Positions 1 through 9,121 of a stretch of DNA of 64,000 nucleotides are shown here, in pieces (the first letter of the stretch is position 1; each line of letters starts with the position of its first letter). Below the pieces are notes generated by a model, which ran no database searches, was not told the origin of the DNA, and worked only from the letters and a program-made list of their open reading frames with translations. A program made the translations under genes and the position numbers. Where the stretch lies: contig CAMAUZ010000001.1 in NCBI GenBank assembly GCA_945861535.1, positions 161,057 to 225,056 of the forward strand. The letters are read 5' to 3'. The stretch is from Akkermansia muciniphila (GTDB lineage: Bacteria > Verrucomicrobiota > Verrucomicrobiia > Limisphaerales > BJHT01).

Positions 1-155
1 GGAATGTGACCACAGAGACACGATGAACTCAGAGAACTGCCCCGAAGAGAACTCGGTACTACAACTCTTCAAAATCCCCGCGGGCCGCGAGGATTTTGCC
101 GTTGCTCTGGTCGCCACCAGACCACCAGAGAATGGTCGCCGCCGCCTGGCTCTTC

Positions 156-465
156 GTCCCGGAGGGACACCGCAGGAAATTAGCCGGGGGCAAGCCCGCG
201 CCAGAGGGCGCGGCCCCCGGTTGCCACGCCGAACGGGCCATGCCCCAGCGGGGCATCGGAGAAGTTTTTGGCGTCACCCGCCCCGCAGCATCGCCGCCAC
301 CACCGTCGCCTCGGGCAAACCGGGCCGCGAGCGCTCGTCCAGCAATCCCGGGCCATTTCTTCGATGCCCCGCTGGGGCACGGAGTAACTCAGCACTGTTT
401 CCGGGGGCGGCGTCCGCGGGCGCGGACTTGCCCCCGGCTAATCTCCTCCGGCGTCCCTCCGGGAC
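156..465. repeat. Pair of inverted ~103-bp structured repeats
   Basis: Two copies of one repeat face each other, at 156-258 and (reversed) 362-465. Each contains the dyad GTCCCGGAGGGAC, then TTAGCCGGGGGCAAG, and ends with TGCCCCAGCGGGGCATCG. Each copy therefore folds on itself, and the pair can also fold together. The open frames across 1-612 are Arg/Pro/Gly-rich translations of these repeats and show no protein family, so I see no gene in 1-681. Confidence 0.75.
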
Positions 466-681
466 GGGAAACCGGGCGGCCCGGAAAGTTCCGTGGGAGG
501 CGGCGTTGCCAGCATGCTGCGGCTGGTGCTCGGCGCCTACAGCCGCGCTCTGGAGCAGCGCGCCGGCCCGCACCATCTCGTTCAACCGCTAAAGAATTAA
601 CCTGATTCCCTCGTGCCCCACATCCTGCCACCTTCGCCACCGTTCATCGCCAATCCGGTTTTTCACCAACGCCCACTGCCT

Positions 682-3600
682 ATGAAATCTTCCACCGCCG
701 CGCACTCCGTCGCTCTCGCGCCCAGTTTCACGTCCGCGCGTTCCGCCACTGCCCCGCTACCGCTCCGGCTCGCTCGCGCCGCGAGCTTCATGGTAGGGCG
801 CGTCTGTCCTCAGCGCGCCGCTTGCGCATCCACACGGTCGGCGGCGCGCTGGGGACAGACGCGCCCTACCAGCGCCTGCCGGTTCTCGGATTTCCTGCGA
901 AATAATTGGCTTCTGGGAATTCTCGCGCTGCTCCTCCTCACCACCACCGCCTCCGCCCAGGTCCTCCTCAACGTCGATTTCGGCGTCGGCACCACGAGCG
1001 CGAAGACCGGTTTCGCGGCCACGGGGCAGGGGACCAACGACCATTGGAATCTCTACCGCCATTACTCGCCGAAATATCTCCCCGGCATGGCCCTCGTCGC
1101 CGACGGACTGCTCGAAAATCTGAAACTCGCCGACGCCTCCGCCTCGAAGGTCAGCCTCGCCGTCTCGAACGCCCCCGGCGTCTGGGGCAACGCCACCGGC
1201 GACCCGATGTACGACGGCTACATCTTCCCGCTCAACGGCAGCAACATGACGGTCACCGTCCGCAATCTCGACCCGGGCAACTACCACTTCTTCCTCTACG
1301 GCCACGCTGACGCCGACGTCACTGGCGAACAAAACAGCGTCTTCACCCTCACCAGCGGCGCCCTCAGCTCCGGCACCAACACCTTCGGCCCGCTCACCGC
1401 GCTCGGCTCCGCGGGATGGAAAGCCACCGCGCCCTGGCAGGAACGCCAGCAATACGTCGTCTTCCGCGATGTCACCGTGTTCGCCGGCAAGCCCGTCCGC
1501 ATCGACGTCGCGCCCGGCCCGAATGGCGTCGCCGTGTTGAACGGCCTGCAAATCTTCTCGCGCGGCACCAGTCCGCCGAAACTCGCCGTCCCGCTCGCGA
1601 CGAAGGCCTCGACCGTCTCGACCAACCTCTTTTTCCACCAACTCCGCTATGACGGGAAAATCAGCGACACCGAGGCGCGCTTCAGCGTTTTCCTCCAGGC
1701 TGAATCCATGACCACCAACGTCATCTCCGCGCCCCTCTTCACCGGCGACGTCGCCGTGCTTGCGCCCGCCCTGCCCGAGGGCGTGCGCATCGTGAATGCC
1801 GCGCGCCAGTTCCGCCTCGTCGCCACGCAGCCCGGCATCTACGACCTCGAGTTCGAGATCATCGCCAAGATCACGCGGCAGGAACCGTGGAACCACATCT
1901 CCTTCACCGGCCCCGCCGCCGCGCTCGCCGAGGTCACCGCCAAGTCCACCGTGCCCGGCGTCGAGCTCCAGTTGCTCTCCGGCACGCCCGCGCTCGAGGA
2001 ACCCGGCAAAACCAACGCCCGCGCCCCCGGCATCATCAGCGGCTTCCTCGGCGCGGACCGCACGCTCGCCCTGCGCTGGCAGGGCAAAACCGTCGAGGTC
2101 GCCCGCAAATCCCTCGTCACCGTCGATACCGTCGCCCGCGCGCACCTCACGCCCACCGTCATCAAATACACCACCGACCTCACCTACGATGTCGTGCAGG
2201 GCAGCGTCCCGCGCCTCGTTATCACGCTCCCGGCCAACCAGACCATCACGCAAATCTCCGGCGGCACGCAGGTCCGCGACTGGCAGGTGAAACCCGACGG
2301 CGCGCGCCAGACGCTCACCATCGAGTTCATCAAGCCGCTCGAAAAATCCGCCGTGATCAAAATCTTCTCCGAGCAACCCCTCGACGCCGCCACCGCCGCG
2401 CTGCTCCCGCCCGAGCCGACCGGCGTGGACCGCGAGTCCGGCTCCTTCACCGTGTCCGCCGAGGAACTGCTCGTCGAGGTCGATACCGCCACCGGCCTGC
2501 GCCAGGTCAACGCCACCGGCGGCGCGCTCGCGGCGTATCGTTTCTACGGCCGCCCTTTCGCGCTCTCGGTCAAGGTCAAGCGCCTCGAACCCATCGTCAA
2601 CGTCAATGACCGCGTCACCGTGCGCCTCGAGGAGACGCGCCTGCTCGTCACCCACACGCTCAGCCTCAACGTCGAGCGCGCCGGAATTTACGGCCTCGAT
2701 CTCGTCACGCAGACGAACTTCACCGTCGCCGACGTGCGCGGCGAGGGCGTCGATGACTGGAAAATCACCGACGGCAAACTGCGCGTGAATTTCAAAAACC
2801 AGGTCCTCGGCGCGCGCCGTCTCGAGGTGCAGCTCGAACAGCCGCACAAACAATTCCCCGCGCAACTCGACCTCGCGCCGTTGCGCGTCACCGGCGCGAC
2901 CAAGGAAACCGGCCGCATCGGTGCGGCCGCCGCGCAGGGCATCCGCCTCAAGACCGTCACCCTCGCCGGCCTGCGCGAAGTCCCCGTGAACCTCATCGGC
3001 CCCGTCGGCGACGAAATCCTCGGCTACCTCCTCGATCAGCCCGACTGGAAGCTCTCGCTCGCCCCCGAGCGCCTGCCCGCGCGCGTCCTCGCCGAGGTCT
3101 TCAACCTGATCACCATCGGCGACGGCCAGATCGGCGGCAGCGCGACGATCCGCTACGGCATCCTCAACCAGGGCGTGCAGCAGTTCCGCGTGAAACTCCC
3201 GGCGCACTGGAAAAACGTCGAGTTCACCGGCCCCAACATTCGCCGCAAGGAATCCGCGACGAATATCTGGACCATCAGCCTCCAGGACAAGGTCTGGGGC
3301 GGCTACACGCTCGTCGTCACCTACGATCACCAGTTCAATCCCAGCCGCGCGACGCTCGACGCCGCGGGCGCGCACGTCCTCGATGTCGAGCGCGAGACCG
3401 GCTCCGTCGCCATCACCACCGCCGCCAGCCTCAAGCTCGAGCCGCAGCCCGTCGCCGAGCCGCTGCGCAAGATCGACCCCACCGAGCTGGCTGACACCGA
3501 CCGCGCGCTCATCACGCGCCCCGTGCTGCTGGCCTACCGCTACACCGGCGGCGACTTCGCGCTCGGCCTCGAACTCACGCGCCACGAACAGGCGCAGGTG

Positions 3601-6600
3601 CTCTCCGCCGTCACCGACCGCACGCAGATCACCAGCGTCCTCACCGAGGCGGGCGAGATGCTCACGCAGGCCTCGTTCATGGTGAAAAACAACGACAAGC
3701 AGTTTCAAAAATTCCAGCTCCCCGGCGGCGCGGCGCTCTGGGGCGTCTATGTGAACGGCGAACCGGTCAAGGCCGAGCGCGACGCCGAGTCGCTCCTCGT
3801 CTCGCTCCCGCGCACCGCCAACCGCGACCAGGCCTTCGCCGTGGACATCGTCTATGCGCAGACCTTCGCCTCGCTGAAAAAGCTCCTGCCCAGCCGTCTC
3901 CACCTCGAAGCCCCGCGCACCGACGTGCCCAACACCTACGCCGAATGGACCCTCTACGCGCCCTTCACCCAGCGCCTCTCGGGCTTCGATGGCAGCATGA
4001 CGGCGGCGCGCGGGACGACGTATGGGTGGCGTGATGCGTGGGGGCAGTTCGTCGAGCTTTACAGCAACCTGTGGGATCAGGGATTTGGTTTCGTCGTCGG
4101 CCTGCTGGTGTTCGGTGTGGTCGTTTGGGTTCTTGTTTCCGCGGCGCGAAAGCGTGGCGCGGCGGGCCTGTTGACCGCCTTGGTGCTCTTCGCATTCGCC
4201 GGCATTCTCGCTTCGATGCTGCTCCCCGCGCTCGGCAAGGCGAAGGCCAAGGCGTCGAGAATAAAGACGGTCAATAACCTGAAGCAGGTCGCGATGGCGG
4301 CGCGGGTGTTTCATTCCGAACACGGCCGCTTCCCGCTGAGTTTCGAGGAGATGATGAGCGAACTTGGCTCGGACAAAGTCCTCTACGATGCCGAGACTGG
4401 TGAGCGTTTGATCTATGTCGGCGCGGGCAAAACCGAGGGTGACGCCAGTGCCTTGCTGGCCTACGCAGTGCGACCCGGCGGGAGAAACGACGCCGCATTT
4501 GCCGACGGCTCGGTTCAGCAACTGACCGCGCAGAGCTTCGAGCAGGCGATCCAGCGAGACTTGCAGCGCTCGATGAACCCGATGGCTGTCGGCGGCGATC
4601 GTTCCGGGGCCGTGGACATGCCATCCACTGGCCTTCCGGTTGGAGGGTCAACACGACAGCCAATGCCGGCCGGCAAACCGATGTCCGGCCCCGTGGCCAC
4701 GCCACCCCGGCCGACCATGCCGATGTCGCCGCCGCCCGCGGAGCCCGCAACCCGGCAGCGCGTATTGGCGGAGGCCCGCAAAGAGATGGCGGCGCGGGAT
4801 GGCGAGCTAAAGGAGCAATTGGCGAACCCAAGTCGTCCCGGTGTCAGTGCTGCCGCCAAACGGGCGCAGGAGGCGCTCAACGAACCGGCGGTGAGGAATC
4901 AAACGGTAACCATCATCGACAATACCATGGTGACAGATTCCGACGCGGGCGCCCTGAATTTCCAAAAAGGAACGAGCGCAGGCACATTCGGTTTTGTCAC
5001 GGGTTTGGGCGCAAATGGCGCGGTTGCTCGCTCTGGCGAGGCAGCGGGAACTCCGACTGTGAATTTCTTCACCGCCAACAGCACGAGCGTCTCCGGCGCC
5101 GCCTACGCCCCCACCGCCACCGGCATCCGCTCCATCCGCATCGACATCCCGAAGACCGGGCAGAGCTTCAACTTCACGAAAGTCCTGAACGTCGGCCGCG
5201 AGCCGCTCTCCGTGCAGGCCACCGCGATGCGCACGAAAGTTTTCTCCATCGTGCAAATGATCCTCCAGCTCGCCGCGTTCCTCATCGGCCTCGGCGTTTG
5301 CTGGCATCAATGGAACAAGCCCGACCGCAGCAGCCTCGCCCTCACCGTCGGCGCGGTGCTCGCGCTCGGCGCGGTCATCAACCTATTCCTCGCGCTCCGC
5401 ATGTTGCACGTCGTGCTCGTGCTCGTGACCGGCGTGCTCGCACTCGTGCTGCTCGTCGCCCTTTTCCGCCGCCTGCTCCCGCGCCGCAAGCCCGCCGCGC
5501 CCGCCGACAACGCCCCGTCCTCACCCGGCGACTCCGAACCGCCCGCCCCTTCCGCTCCCGCGCCGTCGCCGTCATCGTCCTCGCCCGCCGCGCCCACGCC
5601 CGCCGTCACCGCGCTGCTGTTGCTCCTCTCGCTCGCGTCTGCGTCCGCGCAGCCGCTCGACTCCGCCGCCGCGCGCGTCAGCTACGTTCCCGCCGGAGCC
5701 GTGCCTTCCGCCACGATTGTCTCCGCGAAATACGTCGGCCGCGTCGGCGAGAAGGTCGCGCAGTTCAACGCCACGTTGCAGATTCTCAGCGTCGCCACCA
5801 ACCAGACCGTGCGCCTCTTCGGCGATGACGTCGCGGTGCAGTCCTTCGTGGCCGACGGCAGCGCCAAGCTCGTCCGCGACGGCGACACCGTCAGCGTGTG
5901 GCTGCCCGAGAAGGGCGAGTTCACCTGCGAACTGAAACTGCTCGTGCGCCTCGGCGGCGACGTGACGCGCCGCCTGCTCGCCTTCGGCAGCCCGAGCGCG
6001 CTGGCCAGCACCTTCACCGCGGACCTCGATGAACCCGACGCGGATGTCGAATTCCCGAGCGCGGTGTCCTTCAAGCGCGTCACGCAGGGCAAGCAGACGC
6101 ACGTCGAGGCCGTGCTCGGCGCGACCGATCGCGTCGAGCTGCAATGGACGCCGCGCGTGAAACGCGTCGCGGACATGGAGGCGACGATCTTCTGCGTGAA
6201 CAGCTCGCTCATCACGATTGGCGGCGGCGTGGTCCACACGCGCACGATTTTGAATTACCAGATCAGCCAGGGCGAACTGCGCCAGGCCAAGGTGCGCCTG
6301 CCCGCCGGCCAGCGCCTGCTGCGTGTCGCCGGCGACGGCATCCGCACGTGGGAACTCATCTCGGAAGGCGCGAACGAAGTCGTCGTCGTGGATCTGCTCA
6401 AGGGCGTCGCGCCCGAGTGGAAGGTGACGGTCGAGACCGAGAAGCCGCTGCCCGCGCTGCCCGCGGCGCTCAAGCTCGAAGTCCCGCACGCCGGCGACGT
6501 GAAGCGCGAGAACGGCCTCGTAGCCGTGCGCGGGAGCGAGGAACTGAGCGTGTTCGTGGATGGCGCGCCGGGCTTGCAGCGCGTGGACAATGGGGAGTTC

Positions 6601-8928
6601 AGCCGCGGCGCTTCACCACCCGTCGGCGAACTGGTGAGCGCGTATCGTTTTCTGAAACCGGGCTTCGCACTCGCCGTGCGCGTCGAGGCCGTCACGTCGC
6701 TGATCGAGGCGAGTTTGCGGAATCATTTCTTCATCCGCGCCGAGGGTTTGCAGGTGCTCGGCGTGGCGGAATACGAGGTCAAGCGCGCGGGTGTCTTCGG
6801 CTTCAAGCTCGTGCTGCCGCCGGGCCTGCGGCTCGACACGGTGCTCTGCGCCAGCGACACGGGCGACAAGGTCAGCCAGTGGAACGAGCGCACCGAAAAC
6901 GGCGTGCGCGTACTCGACATCGCGCTCAAGGAACGCGTGCTGGGCCGCGTGTTCGCGCAGGTCAGCCTGAGCACGAACTACTCTGCGCCGCCGCGCTCGC
7001 TGCCCCTCGTGGGCGTGCATCCGCTCGGCGTGCAGAAGCTCACCGGCTACGTCTCCGTCAACGCCGAGCCGGGCGTGAGCGTGAAGACGGATGTGTTCGA
7101 TGGCTTGAGCGAAGTGCCCGCGGCGAGTCTGTTGACGGCCTTCAAGCCGGTGCAGCAGAACATCAATCCCCAGGGCCAGCAGCAGGTGATGATGTCGCGC
7201 ATGCAGCCCTACATGCCTCCGCCGGGGCAGACGCCGTCGCTGGCTTACAAGCTGATCAGCGCCGAACCCGGCCCGCTGCCCGCGTGGAAGCTCACCGTCG
7301 CGACCGAACCGATGGAATCATGGGTGCGCGCCGAGGTGGTGAACGTGCTGACGTTGAGCGAGACGCTGCTCTCCGGCCGCGCCGTGGTGCGCTACGACAT
7401 TCAGAACGCGCCGGTGAAGGAGTTCCGCGTGCGCGTGCCCGCAGGCGTGAAAAATGTCGAGCTGCTCGGCGCGGCCATCCGCCGCCGCGACGAGACGAAC
7501 AGCGAATGGCGCGTCGAGTTGCAAAACAAGGTGCGCGGCACCTTCACGCTGACCGTGACGTGGGAAAATCCACGCGACGCGAAGACCAACCAGCTTGATT
7601 TCGCCGGCGTGCAGGCGCTCGGCGTCGAGCGCGAATCCGGCGCGCTGGCCGTGCTGGCCAAGGCTCCGCTGCAAGTCGTCGAGAAATCCGCGAGCGAGGA
7701 ATTGATCAAGATCGACGCGCGTGAACTGCCCGACTGGGCGGGCGTGACCGGCATCGCCGCGCGCTCCGGCGCCGAGGCGGCGGTGATGGCCTATCGCTAC
7801 CTGCGGCCTGGCTACAAGCTGACTTTGGATGTCCGTCGTTACGACGAGGCCGCCGTGCTGCAAGCCCTCGTGGACAGCGCCACCCTCACGACCGTCGTCG
7901 CCGACGACGGCCAGATGATGACCGAGATGAAGCTGGCCGTGCGCAACAACGGCCGCCAGCACCTCGAAATCAAACTGCCGCCCGGCGCGCACATCTGGTC
8001 CGCCTTCGTCGCCGGCCAGCCCGTGCGCCCCGGCCAGCGCGATGGGAAATTGCTCCTGCCGCTCGAACGCTCCGGCGCGGATGAAGCGCCGGTGCCGGTC
8101 GAGCTGGTCTTCGTCGGCACCAACAAATTTCCCCGCGCCCGCGGCGAGGTGAACCTCGCGTCGCCCGAGCTGGACGTGCCGTTGAAGAACGCGCGCTGGG
8201 ATTTGTATTTGCCGCTCGATTACGAGTATCGCGATTTCGAGGGAAGCATGACGCACAGCAGCGAAGTGGCCGCGGCCGTGGCGACTTCCTACACGCTGGC
8301 GGATTACACGCGACAGGAGGTTTCCGCGCAGGTGGCCAATCGTGGCAATTTTGTCAGCTCGCTCAGCAACGCCCGCAGCCAGTTGAGCGCGGGGAATTAC
8401 AAGGACTTCAACGGTGCGCTCAAACAGGCGGCCGCGAATTCCTACCGCGATGAATCCACCGTGCAGGAGTTGAAGAAACTCGAGGACGACGTGCGCAAGG
8501 TGCAGGGCAGCAACCTGCTCCAGGCGCAACAACGCTACGTCGCGAAAAACAACGAGCAGGCGGATTCGCCAGGATGGCAATCGCAAGGACAGCGCGAGCA
8601 GCAACAGGTCGCCCAAGCCGCCCAGCCCGCGCAGCAGGCGGGCGAGTACGATCTCAAGGTAGCCGAGCAGCAATGGGGCAAACTCCAGCAAGCACAGGAA
8701 ATCGCTGAGGTCACCGTGCAGCCACTGCGCGTGAACCTGCCCACGCGCGGCCTGCGCCACTCCTTCACGCAGGTCCTCCAGACCGGCGTGCAAAAGCCCA
8801 TGACCATCAAGTTCGCCGCCACCAACACCACGCGCCCCGGGTGGTTCAAGACGCTGCTCTTTGCCGTCGGTGGCTTCCTGGTGCTGTGGATCATCGCCGC
8901 CTCCCTCCCCGAGCGGCGGCGCAACTGA
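682..8928 (+). CDS. Giant two-halved envelope protein with embedded pseudopilin-like segment
   Basis: About 2748 aa from the ATG at 682; a GTG at 613 and an ATG at 790 are also in frame. Seen: residues 37-63 are encoded by a palindromic repeat; a Leu-rich signal-like segment ends in ASAQ near residue 93; a beta-rich N-terminal domain follows (about 94-300). Two long homologous regions start near residues 804 (AEVFNLITIGDG) and 2217 (AEVVNVLTLSET). Between them lie a membrane segment (about 1134-1154), a pseudopilin-like stretch (about 1163-1285, with MLLPALGKAKAKASR, NNLKQVAMAAR and a DG motif in FADGSVQQL), three membrane helices (about 1526-1597), a Pro/Ser/Ala linker and a second signal-like segment ending ASASAQ (about 1644-1658). 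The end has a Gln-rich coiled-coil region (about 2562-2673) and a C-terminal membrane helix. Known: MLLPAL..AKAKA resembles PVC pilin-like proteins. Inferred: fusion of two tandem paralogues exposed in the envelope. Function unknown. Confidence 0.8.
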   Translation: MKSSTAAHSVALAPSFTSARSATAPLPLRLARAASFMVGRVCPQRAACASTRSAARWGQTRPTSACRFSDFLRNNWLLGILALLLLTTTASAQVLLNVDFGVGTTSAKTGFAATGQGTNDHWNLYRHYSPKYLPGMALVADGLLENLKLADASASKVSLAVSNAPGVWGNATGDPMYDGYIFPLNGSNMTVTVRNLDPGNYHFFLYGHADADVTGEQNSVFTLTSGALSSGTNTFGPLTALGSAGWKATAPWQERQQYVVFRDVTVFAGKPVRIDVAPGPNGVAVLNGLQIFSRGTSPPKLAVPLATKASTVSTNLFFHQLRYDGKISDTEARFSVFLQAESMTTNVISAPLFTGDVAVLAPALPEGVRIVNAARQFRLVATQPGIYDLEFEIIAKITRQEPWNHISFTGPAAALAEVTAKSTVPGVELQLLSGTPALEEPGKTNARAPGIISGFLGADRTLALRWQGKTVEVARKSLVTVDTVARAHLTPTVIKYTTDLTYDVVQGSVPRLVITLPANQTITQISGGTQVRDWQVKPDGARQTLTIEFIKPLEKSAVIKIFSEQPLDAATAALLPPEPTGVDRESGSFTVSAEELLVEVDTATGLRQVNATGGALAAYRFYGRPFALSVKVKRLEPIVNVNDRVTVRLEETRLLVTHTLSLNVERAGIYGLDLVTQTNFTVADVRGEGVDDWKITDGKLRVNFKNQVLGARRLEVQLEQPHKQFPAQLDLAPLRVTGATKETGRIGAAAAQGIRLKTVTLAGLREVPVNLIGPVGDEILGYLLDQPDWKLSLAPERLPARVLAEVFNLITIGDGQIGGSATIRYGILNQGVQQFRVKLPAHWKNVEFTGPNIRRKESATNIWTISLQDKVWGGYTLVVTYDHQFNPSRATLDAAGAHVLDVERETGSVAITTAASLKLEPQPVAEPLRKIDPTELADTDRALITRPVLLAYRYTGGDFALGLELTRHEQAQVLSAVTDRTQITSVLTEAGEMLTQASFMVKNNDKQFQKFQLPGGAALWGVYVNGEPVKAERDAESLLVSLPRTANRDQAFAVDIVYAQTFASLKKLLPSRLHLEAPRTDVPNTYAEWTLYAPFTQRLSGFDGSMTAARGTTYGWRDAWGQFVELYSNLWDQGFGFVVGLLVFGVVVWVLVSAARKRGAAGLLTALVLFAFAGILASMLLPALGKAKAKASRIKTVNNLKQVAMAARVFHSEHGRFPLSFEEMMSELGSDKVLYDAETGERLIYVGAGKTEGDASALLAYAVRPGGRNDAAFADGSVQQLTAQSFEQAIQRDLQRSMNPMAVGGDRSGAVDMPSTGLPVGGSTRQPMPAGKPMSGPVATPPRPTMPMSPPPAEPATRQRVLAEARKEMAARDGELKEQLANPSRPGVSAAAKRAQEALNEPAVRNQTVTIIDNTMVTDSDAGALNFQKGTSAGTFGFVTGLGANGAVARSGEAAGTPTVNFFTANSTSVSGAAYAPTATGIRSIRIDIPKTGQSFNFTKVLNVGREPLSVQATAMRTKVFSIVQMILQLAAFLIGLGVCWHQWNKPDRSSLALTVGAVLALGAVINLFLALRMLHVVLVLVTGVLALVLLVALFRRLLPRRKPAAPADNAPSSPGDSEPPAPSAPAPSPSSSSPAAPTPAVTALLLLLSLASASAQPLDSAAARVSYVPAGAVPSATIVSAKYVGRVGEKVAQFNATLQILSVATNQTVRLFGDDVAVQSFVADGSAKLVRDGDTVSVWLPEKGEFTCELKLLVRLGGDVTRRLLAFGSPSALASTFTADLDEPDADVEFPSAVSFKRVTQGKQTHVEAVLGATDRVELQWTPRVKRVADMEATIFCVNSSLITIGGGVVHTRTILNYQISQGELRQAKVRLPAGQRLLRVAGDGIRTWELISEGANEVVVVDLLKGVAPEWKVTVETEKPLPALPAALKLEVPHAGDVKRENGLVAVRGSEELSVFVDGAPGLQRVDNGEFSRGASPPVGELVSAYRFLKPGFALAVRVEAVTSLIEASLRNHFFIRAEGLQVLGVAEYEVKRAGVFGFKLVLPPGLRLDTVLCASDTGDKVSQWNERTENGVRVLDIALKERVLGRVFAQVSLSTNYSAPPRSLPLVGVHPLGVQKLTGYVSVNAEPGVSVKTDVFDGLSEVPAASLLTAFKPVQQNINPQGQQQVMMSRMQPYMPPPGQTPSLAYKLISAEPGPLPAWKLTVATEPMESWVRAEVVNVLTLSETLLSGRAVVRYDIQNAPVKEFRVRVPAGVKNVELLGAAIRRRDETNSEWRVELQNKVRGTFTLTVTWENPRDAKTNQLDFAGVQALGVERESGALAVLAKAPLQVVEKSASEELIKIDARELPDWAGVTGIAARSGAEAAVMAYRYLRPGYKLTLDVRRYDEAAVLQALVDSATLTTVVADDGQMMTEMKLAVRNNGRQHLEIKLPPGAHIWSAFVAGQPVRPGQRDGKLLLPLERSGADEAPVPVELVFVGTNKFPRARGEVNLASPELDVPLKNARWDLYLPLDYEYRDFEGSMTHSSEVAAAVATSYTLADYTRQEVSAQVANRGNFVSSLSNARSQLSAGNYKDFNGALKQAAANSYRDESTVQELKKLEDDVRKVQGSNLLQAQQRYVAKNNEQADSPGWQSQGQREQQQVAQAAQPAQQAGEYDLKVAEQQWGKLQQAQEIAEVTVQPLRVNLPTRGLRHSFTQVLQTGVQKPMTIKFAATNTTRPGWFKTLLFAVGGFLVLWIIAASLPERRRN
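792..870. repeat. 79-bp palindromic repeat, copy 1 (inside a coding region)
   Basis: The element starts GGTAGGGCGCGTCTGTCC and ends GGACAGACGCGCCCTACC, so its ends are inverted copies. It lies in frame inside the 5' end of the giant protein gene, between the first start codon and the signal-like segment. A second 79-bp copy, in the opposite orientation, lies at 11077-11155. By eye the two agree at roughly nine of ten positions. Confidence 0.85.
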
Positions 8929-8932
8929 GGCA

Positions 8933-9069
8933 TGTGGGGCAGGCATCCCTGCCTGCCGGTTCACGGGGCATCCCTGCCCCGTGTTCCAAGCCCCTATTCG
9001 GCGTACGTCCCCAGCTGAAACGGGCGGCAGGGATGCCGCCCGAACCGTCAGGCTGGAAGCCTGACCCAC
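8933..9069. repeat. 137-bp palindromic intergenic repeat
   Basis: This is an imperfect inverted repeat with arms of about 50 bp. The left arm starts TGTGGGGCAGGCATCCCTGC and the right arm ends GGCTGGAAGCCTGACCCACA. Each arm contains smaller palindromes such as GGCAGGCATCCCTGCCTGCC. It fills the gap between the giant gene and the M20 peptidase gene. It has no T-run typical of an intrinsic terminator. Confidence 0.8.
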
Positions 9070-9121
9070 AGGTCGCGCTTTGTTTTGCCTCGCGGCGCGG
9101 GCGGTCGCTAGTGTCGCCTGC

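Noticed and set aside
156..465. CRISPR-like or rRNA-like repeat array
   Set aside because: There are only two copies, in opposite orientation, with no regular spacers and no structural RNA signature.
757..4521. Very long minus-strand open frame opposite the giant protein gene
   Set aside because: It is Arg/Glu/Asp-rich antisense reading of GC-rich coding DNA, with no family signal, and the plus-strand frame has clear domains and a signal segment.
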